This document shows, in pieces, positions 47,001 to 59,635 of a DNA stretch of 64,000 bases. Source of the DNA: Clavelina lepadiformis. Its lineage: Eukaryota > Chordata > Ascidiacea > Aplousobranchia > Clavelinidae. The stretch covers positions 4,216,001 through 4,280,000 of the forward strand of contig NC_135240.1 in assembly GCF_947623445.1 (NCBI RefSeq), in the 5' to 3' direction. The position numbers and the translations under genes are program-made. Position 1 is the first letter of the stretch; each line of letters begins with the position of its first letter. A model generated the notes under the pieces. The model had not been told where the DNA came from. It searched no databases and saw only the letters and a program-made list of their open reading frames with translations.

Positions 47001-50000
47001 CTGCACGCAGCCAGACAACAACTCGTGCAGGACGTGGGATCTCTTCTTCATCACGTCCACGTCGTGCCTGGTCGAGTCAACGTGCTGCCCGTTCAAGATC
47101 GGGTTCACAAATCGATTGCTGAATTCCTGGAAGAAATTAGAATTTTTATCTGAACACACTAAAACGTTACAAGTAATAATTGGATATCTTAGCATTAAAC
47201 TTTTCAACAAGCGACCTATTACTCACTGCCTTGCTTCCAAGCAGTCTCGGCTTGACGAAGCTCACCATGCAGTGATATTCCTTCAAATTGTTTTGAAGGG
47301 GAGTCCCCGTGAGAACGATGCGACGGCGTGTTTTAATCTTACTGGTCAACATGGAAAGATCGGTCTTGTCGTTCTGAGCAAGTTTCAAAAATAAGATCAC
47401 GGAAAAAATTTTGTAGAAAATAAGCAGCAAACCTTTATCATGTGTCCCTCATCGCAGACCACGATGTCCGGGCCTGGATCCTGCAAAGTCTGGAGGAGAA
47501 TCTCCCGATGCTTCTCGTCCATCTTATTCTTCCCCCGGCAGAGGAGCTGGTACTTGCGGTATCCGATGATCATAACTCCGCCTCGATTACGCCATCTCTG
47601 AAAATATCACCTTGTCATGTCGCTTTTTGCAAAGTGGCGCCACGCGACGTCACAATGAATCCGAGACTCACCCTCAGCAAGCTCAACCTGTCATGGTCAT
47701 TCTTCACTTGAAGCAAGTCGTCAAATTTTATCCTCTTGTCGCACTTGCAAGTCCAGTGCTTGAACTCATGTGACCAGTTGGACACCGTTCCAAGTGGACA
47801 GATCACCAGCGCAGTTCGAAGAGTCGGCAAATGGTCACAATTTAAAATTGTGTGCAAGAAAGTCACAACCTGGGCGAGTCAAAGAAATGAGTCCTGCACA
47901 AAACAGACGAGTCAAGTTTCCACTCTACCTGAAGGGTTTTCCCCAGCCCCATGCAGTGCGCCAAGATGCAGCCGTCCCCCTTCTCCTTGTTGGCTCTCGG
48001 GATGCTCTCTATCACATTCCTCCACATGAACTTGACTCCGTCGAATTGATGATCTTTTAAAACTTGCACCAGTTCCGGATCAACCTGAACAACAACAGTT
48101 TGGTGATGATCAAATCCGAACTTCTTAGAATTTGTCAGGATGAGTCCAAACGTCAACAAATAACCTCAACTAGGGGGTGTTTGGAAAGGATGAAGCGAGT
48201 CGTGAAAGGTTTCTTCACTGGGGAAGAGTCATCATCGATGACTATAACCTAAACAAACATTCCAAATTTAACCTCTATTATGCATGACATCATAATGAAA
48301 TCATTACCTCCTCATTGTCAAGACTCTCTTCAATTCTTTTCCTTCTCTCACGCTCTTTCATTTCGGCAAGTTGTGTGTCCTGACTCAACTTACCATCCTC
48401 AAGGATCTTCCGGATGTTGCGCCTCCCAATCTTCCCCATGCTTTGACGATCAGCTTCAAGAGGAGAGAACTTAAGAATTTAGAATTGACAAAGCGGACAA
48501 GGAATTCATGCATACCTGGTGACTGTGAGAGCTTGGGCAATTCATCATCGGATGACACCAACCTCAGCGATTTCGACCTCTTTTGCGACCACAACGACTT
48601 CAGCTTCATAATTTAGAATAAAGACGTCATCAACAAAAGAATTATTTCTTATTCTTGGACTTACAGAGAACTCGGCTTCACTCGACTCATCATCGTGGAG
48701 TTCCTCTTTGATTGCCACGAAATCAGCTGGAGGATGTGAACCACATTCTCCTTCTTCCTCATCCACATCAACAGATTTCTCATCAGGACCATCCTGGACA
48801 CAATAACATTTAATTATGACATCATAACCACTATTAATTAAAAATGTGTAAAAATATCAGATTTGTGTCGCATCACTGGAGGTAAATAGTAACCACACCT
48901 TTGTATCTTCAGCGTCTTTGTCTGAGAGAAGAATATCTTCATCTCCATCAGATATTTTGCTCTCATCCAATCCAGTATCCTCATCCTTTCCATTCAATAA
49001 GAGAGCGTCCTCATCAGAAAGGTTTGGATCTGCGAGTGCTTCATCAAAGTTCAGCTCTTTCTTCACTCTCTGTCAATGCAAGACGTCAGATTATTATCCA
49101 TCACTGATGAGCAGACATCATCAGGCACCTTTGCTGGGAGCTCCTTGCTCTCTTCTTCGGAGGTTTTACGCTTATCGCACTTCTTCATCTTGCTGTCACT
49201 CTCACAATCGGACAAACTCAACCGAATCTAAACAACAGAGAGAATTCAAGCAAAGTCCGACACAAGGTTCATTGGGGGTCATACATTGAGAAGACGATTT
49301 TTGTATTTTGAATTGTTTAGGATTTCTTCGTCGGATTTCGCACTTCCTTTTGTCTTCTTCTCCACCAGGTGGGGTGGGAGACAATCTTCATCTGCAGAAG
49401 ACAAATAATTTCAGCAAAATGAGACATCCGCAACATCCCATGATAACTTACCATCATCCCTGGAGGAATCTTCTGACTCTTCTTCCATTATCATCTGTTG
49501 ATTCTCGAGATTTTTCAGAGCAATCCTGTTTATCTCTTCCTCTCTGGTGACATCTTCAGGTGACGATTCAGAGCCACAAGACATGTGGAAAGAACCTCTC
49601 ATGATCTAAAGGTACAAGAGCTTGAAACGAGAAAACAAGAATCTTCGCCATTGTTCACAGAGCAGTGTAGAAGGTTAATCAAAACAAAACGACTTCGCGC
49701 TGCCTCGTGAATCATCATCATCTACCTCTGAAGGGATCTTCTGGTCTTCAGAAACAGATGAAACATCGGATGCATCTGAGGAACTTTTCCCTGATGCCGT
49801 TCCATCCTGCTTCAACTTACTCGCATCTTCCTCTCCATCACCTACCACAGGCCGGGGGTTCACTGAAGAGTTTTCGCTTTCCGAGATGGTGGCGCTATCA
49901 ACAGGAGGAAGAAATTTTCCGCATTCGTCGTCATCGAAAATGTCACTCTCGCTTGCAGCAGCCTGCAACATCACCAACACATTTGCACCAACTCTTATTT

Positions 50001-53000
50001 GGCACAAAAAAATAAGGAAATTACATTTCTTGTCTCTTTCATGTTTTTGGAGCTGTCCGTATCATTGTTGATAACATTCGAGTTGAGAATCTGCTCAACA
50101 GGTTCAGTTTTTTCATCAGAATCATCTGAAATCTTAACAAATGAGGATTTTCAAGTCAACAATTGTAACCAAATAATAACACCAGCATCTGAATGGCCGC
50201 ACCTGTCTGAAGCTCTTGAAAAGTTTCTGGAACGGATCAGGAGAAGAGACACTTCTCAGCCGCCTAGCAGACAAAACTGGAATGAAACACTGATGACAAC
50301 CTGACTACGACATCATAATACATACTCTCTGTCTCGTCTTTTCCTCAAAAGTTTTCGTTTCGAAGGGCTTGACAGAATTTCTTCATCAGAATCATCATAG
50401 TCCGATTCTTTCCCAGTCGTCGTTTCATTATCAGGCGAATCTGGTTGAATTTTAGATGAGTTCACTTCAAGTTAGCCATAGACACATTACACTCACCTGT
50501 ACATGTGGGGGCAACTTTCACTTCTTTTCGTTCTTCTTCGATTAACCTAAGAAACTGTGATGCGGTTGCCATGACGCCCTTCATGTGAGTTTGAACCTCC
50601 TTGATCGTCCGAAGCTTCATGTAGCGGACGGCGGCCTTCTTCTCTGCAACGTCCTACACCAGAGCTTGTTGCAAGGTTAATTGGAAAACTTTGCTCAGTT
50701 GGACAGAGCTGAGTGGATACCTTGGCAGGATGATGGAAGTCGGCTTCAAACTGGGAAGTGAGAGAGCTCAAGTCAGATTTGATATCCTGCAACTTCCGGA
50801 GACAATCACTCCTCCATACTTGCAAGGGATGGGCGGATGCTTTAAAGATAAAAAAGTAATCAAGCCTGTTACTCAAGAAAGATATTTTGTCGATGCTTAC
50901 ATGAAGCGGGCGACGTGCCACATGACCTCAGCTCATGTTGTGAAATCGAAGTCGATCCTGGTTTGATGACAACCTTGCTACCATCTGAACAACATCAGTG
51001 CAGTGAGTTTCAACTTGAGGGAGATAAAATAATAACTTACCCAAGATGTTGTCGCCGGCCCCGATGCTTGAACCTACTCGTTGCACGGTCGCCTGCTGCA
51101 AGGAACAAATGCAGGTTCGTTGCAAACCCACAGGATGAAAATTTTGAGTGAACTTAAAATAACTTTGCATGAATGTTTTGCAAAATACCATTTTCCAGGC
51201 AATCTTTGCATTTAATAAACAGCACAAAGCTCCTTCCAACTCACCCTTCGTGGTTTATTAGAAGATTTTTTATTCATTTCATACTCAGCGATAGCATCAG
51301 AGAGCAACTTGCACTTGCTCCTTATTTCTTTGATGGGGGTCGGATCACAAACAAAGCACGTCCAATCATCAGCGGCAAGAATCTTGTTGCTCTCAGATCG
51401 AGTAAGATTGCGGCGAACACAAGCTCTGGAAAGAATCAGAAAAGTTGCCCTCAAAGCATTAATATTAAATGCAGCGGAATGAAAGAAGAAACCTGCAGAA
51501 TGCATTGGTGCAATGATCACAGAGTAGCAAGCTGCCGCCATCACCGCACCACCGGCAGTACTCATCGATGTCGTCAGCGTCCTTCGTGAAATCTCCCGAG
51601 TTGTAATAATCGTAGCAAGACTAAAAACATAAAACTGTTGTGTGATGTCACAGAAATAGGGGTCATACTTTCACTATATACATAACAAAATCGCTTTCTA
51701 ATCACCTTTTTGGTAACCAGGTTTTAAAAATAAGCCATCACTATTAATAAAACAGCAAAATGGGCCTTAAACAACCAGAATATATTCAGTAGCTTCGTGC
51801 TGCTGTCAGGGTAGTAACTGTGATTAGAAAACCACAAAAGTAACATCGCTGTGCGATGGGACCCAACTATCGACCAAATCATGTCATATCATATCATCAT
51901 CATGTTATCATATCATCTTCATTCATATCATATCAAGTGAAGTCGTACCGAGTTAAACTTAGACACTTAACATTGATTTGATTAATTGATAGGAACATTG
52001 TCTGAAATGACAAGGCATGGATTGGTAGCAAACAGGCAACTGAAATATCCGACATGATGTGATAATGAAAAAGATAGGGAGACAGATAACTACAGTGAAC
52101 AGTGAGAATATGCCATTGTAGCAGGTTAGCATACTTGTCAAGTAGAGCACGTTCATGCATTTAACGCAGTGAACAACAGGTGTGCACTGACAGAAGTGAA
52201 GCACCAAATTGGAAAAATACCATGTCTGCGAGAAATTTACAATAAACTTCAAGGCAACCATTTCAAAAACAGGTAAAAGTCAGCGCTGATATAAATTGTG
52301 TCATCAGATATGCAAGTATGATATATGATGTCAATTGTGTCATCAGATATGCAAGTATGATATATGATGTTGGTGTATATGCTGCACGATAACTAAGTGA
52401 TGTCAGCAAACCAGAATTTATTCAGATTAACACCAACAAGAGTTAAGAGCTTGTTAAGACCTGCATATATCTTGGAATACACTTGGTCATTAAACACTTC
52501 ATGGTTTCCATGGCAATCGCCAAAACCAACTGCATGGATTCATTTGCATTTGAGTCGTTTTGAAGTGACAAATTATCCTGAAATATTCAATTAAATAATC
52601 TGAAAGGAGAAATGTGAAAACCCTTAACTGCTTTTAATGAATGCCCTTGTGCGTCCCAGCTCTCTAAAAATGAGTGCCCTTGGAAAAAGTTGGACGCCTA
52701 ACCCTGGCGAACCAAACTCAATCTGCCGAAAGACACAATCAACAATGCAATTTTTTAAGGTTTAAAATTTTATAAAAGCTCTACTCTTTTTCACCAATGG
52801 TCGGGTCTCAATTGCCAGAGTCATTTCCTCAAAATATATCTCTTGATACAATCTCTTCAGGCTGTGCGAATAGCATAGTCTGGTGTAGATCAAACCTTAA
52901 GTAATGGCATCATCCAGACATCAATCACATGGGCAACCTCATTGTCCAGAGTAGAGCAATCCATAGAAAAACAATGGGTGCCCATTTGGCATCCATTCGC

Positions 53001-56000
53001 CTCAATGTTGGATGCTCAATTCAAAATTTGGTTGCCATGGCACCGAGACACTAAAATACAATGCTCTGAGAATTTTGTTCTCTGAACTGTATAAATGTGG
53101 ATTGGAGCTTGATGCCTTTATAGCATCAATTTGAATCTGTTGCTGATCTATCTTCAAGTATACTATTGCTCGTTCTATTTTATTTTTCTTACATTAAGTT
53201 TAATAACATTATTGCAGGTCTGTTTTCGTAAAATTCTCCTTTTAGGCACGTTTTTGTGCAAATCTGGCATATTCTAGATCTATCAAACTAAATTTACCAT
53301 TTAAGGTGAGTTTACATTAGACCAACATATGAACAAGCAAAATGTTGAATTATTTCGCTGCCCGTACCTAACTCACCCACCCTAACACAAGTCTAACTGA
53401 AAATGACATACAATCACGTTTGTGCTACAACGGTGGAACTGTAATACCACGGCAGGCACTGGGTGCCACAGTCACTATGATAAGCCATCAAATTTTTTAA
53501 AATATCACAAACAATTGTTTACATACATTTGCTTTTTGAGCTTCCACTTTTGCACGCGGTGAAACCAAGCTGCGTTGTTAGGAGACATTTTCTTCATAAA
53601 CATTCCTACCAGTCACTGTCTTGTGACCATTCATTCTCGTGACCACTGCAAAGCAGCAGTGATGCGCATCAACAACTTCTGAGTACTGTCATTAGTCCAT
53701 TTCACTGAACATTAATATCAAATCACTCGAGCTGTTATTAGCTAGGGGTGTAGGGGTGCACAGGCTTTATGCTCTTTGGGGTTCATTGAAAAACCTAATG
53801 TTGAAAAAACAAGCAGGTCTTTTCAGCTGAATCGATCATTACGGAACAAACGTTGTTGCTGCAAATTTCATCAATTTTTCGGATACAACTTCAAACAAGC
53901 CATTTACACCAAGAAAAAGAGCTAAACACCGATAAAACCTGCATAAATGACATGAATTTTTAAATGAAATTTCAGACATCAATTCAGGGTGCGTCATACA
54001 CAAGTCAAAACCAATTAGTGGAATAAATCCGACCATGATGGAATTTTACTTCCTCTAAGTAAGGCACACATCAAACAAATCACATCATCAGAAACAACAT
54101 CAAAGCTTGGGTTGTCACAGACTATTGATAAAGCGTTTATTGACTTGCCATTGCACAAATAGAAATGTGCGAAAAGTTTAAACATGATTACTTGGTACTT
54201 GGATTCGGCCAAGTCCAAAACATGTTTTGTCGGTCAATGATTGATGCTCACAACTATTTCGCCTTGAATTAATTCAAAGACAAAGTGTGGTATGTTGCAA
54301 AGCGCAGTCTACATGATGCTTGACATTTTGTAATATTGTTTTTGCGTCAGCATTGTCTATAGCTTACATAACTAAATTTGAAGCGATTAGAATTCGAGTT
54401 ACCTACAACGATAAGCTTACCGTTGTTATACTATTGTGCAATGTCGTATTTTAAAAGCAGAATAACGGATTCAAGAAAACTGAAATTGGGCCTATTCAGT
54501 TGATGCTGCTTAATAAATATACACATAATGTTGAATCTTCAGAGGATAACTGAAGCATACTTCAACCATTCCAGTTGATCACAACCTTCTTATTACTAAG
54601 CAAAACCTTTCAAATAAGTGCAATAAGTAAGTAAGTGCTATGGAAATTTCATGGACCAAGATTATCACAAAATAAGGAGATAATAAATAGGCTTTATAGA
54701 TATTAAAGTGGATACAGATAATTCCACAGCATATTAAATCATAACAATCGACATTCACCTTGCACAGGAGAACCTCCAGCACTGGGTGCTCGAATGTTGC
54801 ATTTTTCAGGAACGGGTTGATTTGTTTCGGGCATGCCGTGCACCGAATGCGGCCGTTTAGAATTCGTGGAACTTCGTTGCTAAAATAAAAATATGAAATA
54901 GGGATGTTTAAATTCTTCCGCTCAATTCGATGCCCCTCTAAGAAAAAAACATCACTGCAGCCACCCAATTAGCAAATCTACGTCTGCATTGAATTGTGTC
55001 GAGCGAGACTGACCTGAGTTGGTTTGTATAAAGATGTCTGTTTTGGTATGAAAGCATCTTTTATCGAAACTAAGACAGAATAACCAAAGCTTTCATCTTG
55101 TTCCCCTTAACCAAGAATATTTCTGTAGTTTGTTTGGAATGGTTTTTTCTCAAAACTTTGCATTATAGTTAACACTTAATAAGGCTGTCGTTTCGTAAAT
55201 TAAAACTTGGTAAAAGTTTGCTGCTCATAATGTTTTATTTGGGTCAGTCAGATAAAGTCAAAAACAAAAATAGTGGTAACTAATTCTTTTCCACACTTTC
55301 CTGTGAAGCCGCAACCCTACTTAACAGTTTAGCTTGTTCAAAATAATTTGAAATATGGTCCTTTGTAAACAGCATCAATGCAAATGTGGTGGATATCTTC
55401 AATCGTGTAGTTTCGATTTGACAACAAGAACTTTTTCTACTTTTTGGGGCAACTTTGAAAAATACTTATTAACGTGTGTGCAAGCCGCAAGCACCAAGGT
55501 TATTTTTGGTCGTCTTTCAACATGAATTCCACCTCCACTCGCCAAGGAGTTAAAAAAGAAAATCGAGCTCAAAAAGAGAAAGACAGCAAACCACACTTCA
55601 CAAGAATATTCTACGAGGAATTAAGTTTGAGGCAGTGATCACAGCACATTTGTTGCTGTTTTCATGTAACTGCAACATCTATGTTGAAGCCATAAGCAAC
55701 CCTGTGTTAGGCTGTGTAACGGTTTCAGCTGCTTTCGTGCATCGGTTTCGTTTTAAACTTCGGCAACCATAACTTTTTTATAGCGCCACCTATGGACCTT
55801 TTTATTGCAGCGAGAAAGTTTTGACCCAAAATCAACACCGCCAATGGGTGGCGCTGTCACTAAGTATTTTGGAATAAAATTTGTGTTTACTTTCTTAGAC
55901 ACTGGCTGAGAAATTTTTACAAAACATTAATTTATCATGGAAATATTCTAAAAAAGCAAAACTAAGTCGATATCCCACCAGTTACTCACAGTTAAAAGGA

Positions 56001-56097
56001 GTTTAAACAAACTTTTAAGAAATATTTACGCAATTTATATATTTCAACCATTCATGACTTAGCACATCATGAAAACTTCATACCTGTAGCCGGCCAT
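44020..56097 (-). CDS. ATRX: ATRX chromatin remodeller (complete, 37 coding exons, 1672 aa)
   Basis: SNF2-family ATPase that, with DAXX in vertebrates, deposits histone H3.3 at heterochromatin and telomeres. Exons: 56097-56084, 54879-54759, 51620-51493, 51425-51245, 51095-51041, 50984-50901, 50839-50721, 50653-50497, 50440-50326, 50263-50203, 50132-50025, 49962-49726, 49605-49452, 49391-49285, 49227-49129, 49069-48899, 48793-48665, 48603-48516, 48453-48308, 48248-48165, 48084-47929, 47869-47672, 47597-47433, 47373-47227, 47126-46920, 46863-46702, 46627-46523, 46455-46350, 46294-46054, 45958-45797, 45737-45593, 45533-45357, 45287-45121, 45050-44972, 44621-44485, 44417-44355, 44263-44020. Every phase agrees. 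The ADD domain (6-148) has [25 protein letters not shown] and WTCFVC. An acidic Ser-rich middle (300-740) precedes the helicase: HCMGLGKT (about 829-836), DEGH (about 953), [42 protein letters not shown]. It is shorter than human (2492 aa), mainly in the acidic middle. Exons 11, 18, 28 and 32 have weak acceptors. Confidence 0.95.
51621..54758 (-). other. ATRX intron 2, the largest intron of the gene
   Basis: 3.1 kb between the two halves of the ADD domain. It holds a two-copy 39-bp direct repeat (52295-52371) and an ATCATAT-rich stretch near 51880-51930. I see no gene in it. Confidence 0.6.
52295..52371. repeat. Two-copy 39-bp direct repeat
   Basis: ATTGTGTCATCAGATATGCA and the following bases are repeated once immediately downstream, nearly identically. 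Confidence 0.8.
54880..56083 (-). other. ATRX intron 1
   Basis: A 1.2-kb intron after a coding exon of only 14 nt (ATG GCC GGC TAC AG). I see no gene in it; the minus-strand ORF at 55399-55596 has no support. Confidence 0.6.
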
Positions 56098-59000
56098 CTT
56101 ACTTTTCTTCACTCGAGTTTACTATCTCACAAAAATTTACAACTACGAGGAATTGTCCGACATCAAGTCGATAATCAAGTCAGTTAATTTTAAACCAAAT
56201 GACATTAGGCTGTATTTTTGCAGACTGCTAACACACATTTATTCATTTTGTACAATCTGTAACTTATATGAGGAAAACATGTCATTAACATCCCAAACTT
56301 AATTCAAATACCGCCTGCAAAGACAGGACTTACGACATAATGCGCTTTGACCAGCAAATTATACAGAGCACGTACAGGACATAGGATAGTGCTGGCTTAT
56401 GACACCACAGCCTGACTACTGACTGGTAGTTATTAATCCATGACGTACCACATGAAAGAAATGGCTGTGATTGCGAGGTTTGGGTAACAACACAACTCAG
56501 TGGCTACTCAAATCCTGCCACAACATCCAGCTCCGTGAGCAACCACATCACCGGTAATCTTGTTAAACGTGGGCCCTACTGGGAAATTTGCTGTCACTAT
56601 GTCGGATAAACAGACAAATAACTGTAATACGAAAATCTGTGCCACGCCAACGTAACTGCCAACTGCCTAAGATAGAATATAGGGCAAAGCGGCAATTCTG
56701 CGCCAGACAATTGGGGCAGAAAACAACTTTCCAGTAGGGAACATCAGCTATAGGTTGGGCCTAGTTTTTTATTCTGTGTTTGTTTGTTGTATTGTCGTCA
56801 TTAAAAGATCTTGGCCGATAAATTAAGACTTTGTCTTTGTCACAATTTGAGTAGCTGGGGTCCAGTATACAAAGGCATCCTCTGCTGTACACTTGCTGTG
56901 ACAAAGATATTGACCCCGAGGCCCAAAGTTAAGTTTGCAAAAATTTTACTTGGCATTTATCTGGGGCGTGCAGCCGAGCTGCCACAAGACACAAACCAGT
57001 CACGAAGAAAGTTTCATTGGATCCAGCACAAGTATAATCCATTAACATAAGGGACAACACTAACTTATGGAACGTGGAAATTGAGGAACACAACACAAAT
57101 TTACAAAAACAAAAATAATATAAGAAACAAGACTGAAGAAAACAGAAAATTTATGAGAAGAATGCAGCAGCATTGATTGTAGTCACTCCCAGCCAGAAGG
57201 TTCGACACAAACAGTTATCACTTGTACTTTTGTTACTAAATCTCTGCCCATCTCTACATTTGCATCAACAAAAGCTAAACCATGAGCTCAATGACATTAT
57301 TATGACATAATCATCCGCACATATGTTGCAGTACAAAGGCAGAATACGTGGCAACACAGAGTGTTCACTTGTTTCAGCCACATCTTAGGACACGATACAC
57401 CTGATGAAGTAAGCTGAAGTTGAATAATTAAATATTCACCCTTACAATTCTACAATATATTCTGCTGTTCTATCAGATACTGACGTTGACACAGTTCAAC
57501 CACCATTAACTTTAAACATATCATTTTAAGTGTATTTCAAACATTCAAAATTGCTTTTGTACCCTTGGTCTATATCACATGTTTTGTTTCTATTAGTCGT
57601 TTCCATTTTGGTCAAAGAAAAGGCCGAGGCCATAACGCGTTGGACTCTTTGCTTATTTGGCGAGTGCTACCGGTACCGGTGAGCCGTAAGTGAAGACAAT
57701 ACTGGGACAATTTTCCCAATAACAAAGTCTTAAAAGACAAAATCCTGAATGTACCTATTCTAAACTATACTTCGAAGTTCCAACCAATGGCAATGTATGA
57801 AATCGGTTGATGACGGTCCTTACAGTCATTACTGAGTAATCGTTGGTCATATCATTGAACACACATCGCTAAATCGTCAGATGTAGATAGGGGAATCCCA
57901 ACTACATAGGTTCAACTTGACGCCACAAAACTTACTTAATTAATTTCTAAATCAAGGAGCATAAAAGAATTTTACAGAATTTTTTATACTATTTGTCTAA
58001 ATTAAAGCTACCAATGACAGAAACAATTAATTTATTTATTGGTAATAAACGTGTTTTCAAAGTTCACTCGGTTTTTCAGTCATTTCTAACGGTTCATTTT
58101 CGTGATCGTAAAATTGAATTTAATGTTTTAATCCAGACTTTATGGTCAACAAAAAAACGCTTGTTGTTACGAACATTCACATCGGCACTTCTGGCTCCTT
58201 CTTTCACATTTCTTCCAAGATCATCTCTTAACGTCACGAAGCTGACGCTGACGTTCATTTCTTGCTGCGAATTCGTCACAATCAAAAAGAATTACCCCTT
58301 GAAAGTTTACATTTGCGTTAAACATAGGTCGGGATCAGGGTTAGTTCGGATATCAACTTTACTTAATATGCGGATATTTCTGTTTTAGCTAACCGGTTAA
58401 TAACCGTTAAGCACAAAGCAACCTTTATCCCAATTTTTGCTAAAACATAATGTGTCGATTGTAAAAACGTTTCGGTGACGTAGTTTTTCAGGAAAAAACA
58501 AAAATATGTCCAGAAATTTACAAATTCTTAATGTTTAGTTAGTATTTTTGTTTTCTTATAACCGTTTAACCGATATCCGGATAGTCCAACCATAACTCAT
58601 TTACACCAGCTTGTTTGTTACTCAAGTCAGTTGATATTGTTATAATATAATAATATACAGATCGAATACGGTATAGAATTCTCGTTTTCAAACATCGGCT
58701 TAGCGAAGCATAACATTCCGTATCGATGACTTCCTGTTTATCGTTTTAAGTCGTGATATAAATATCGTGCCTGTGCATTAGTTTTTCATTAGTATCATTA
58801 TTATTCACAGTTGTTCAAGGCATACAGTCTACTGAGAGAATAGCTGCAACATGGACGTTTTTATGCTGTTGCTGTCCCAAAGTTTTGTCTAAATGTAATT
58901 GTTCAAAATACTTCAATAAAATCAGTTTATACAGTTGTCATTCTTGTGAAACTACTGTTGAATTCAATTTGAAGAAGTTCAGTGTCAAGTTAGACAACTT

Positions 59001-59467
59001 TGTTGTCATCTTCACAAGACTATAATTCGTTAAGGTGAACAATTAAGTCTGTGGGTGAGAAAAGCACACAACGACCTTTTGAGACTCATATATCATCACC
59101 CGCAATAAACATTTCAACTCGCAAACATTGTAGTGAAGTGGGTTAACCTGTCAAGTTCAGGTGCCATATACCCACCTTTCCATTGCAATATGTTGGATTT
59201 CCAAATCATGAGCGCTTCAATCATTTCTTCACGAACGTCGCATGATTAAAAAATCACCAAAGAGAAATGACGAAAAAGTTCGAAACGCCGCAACTTGCGA
59301 GGAAACATCGACCTAAAAGTTATGGCGTGGTGCAATGCTCGATGACGTCAGACATTTATTGACAGCGATCCCGCTATTTGCTTATTAGAAAAAAGTAAAT
59401 GAGCAATTTTTGTCGTGGTCACTGATCGCGTCGTTTTATCGTCGTCGAAATTTGTGAGGAAAAATAA
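56098..59467. other. Intergenic between ATRX 5' end and STIM 3' end
   Basis: Probable ATRX promoter at the left edge, but no TATA box is obvious. It holds a MITE fragment (57051-57104). A possible short transcription unit at 58757-58920 has TATAAAT and, 157 nt later, AATAAA, with only a 13-codon ORF between. Confidence 0.45.
57051..57104. mobile_element. Fragment of the GGACAACACTAATTT MITE family
   Basis: GGGACAACACTAACTTATGG, followed by a GAGGAACACAACAC stretch, resembles the left end of the element at 35033-35396, with several differences. The right end is missing. Confidence 0.65.
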
Positions 59468-59473
59468 TTTATT
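59468..59473 (-). terminator. Candidate poly(A) signal of STIM
   Basis: AATAAA on the minus strand, 163 nt past the STIM stop codon. Confidence 0.5.
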
Positions 59474-59635
59474 ATCGCTGAAACAAACACGTCATAGACT
59501 ATGAACACGTAATAGGAATTTGTGCAAAGCGCAATTATGTTCAAGGAACTTGGGCACGACTAAGAGCAGCGCAGGGGGTGAGGAGAAAAGCGTTAAAGAT
59601 ACTGCAAGGCTTTCCCAAATAAGGCAATCACAACT

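Noticed and set aside
46657-47394. Plus-strand ORFs of 65-144 codons over the ATRX helicase exons
   Set aside because: Shadows of conserved helicase codons on the opposite strand.
48394-48453. An ATRX intron of 14 nt after GAGGATG
   Set aside because: Too short to splice. Reading through gives a continuous stretch that matches the human KILKDDKL region, so it is one exon.
58329-58595. Possible MITE bounded by GGATATC-type inverted motifs
   Set aside because: The inverted match is short and imperfect and no target duplication is seen.
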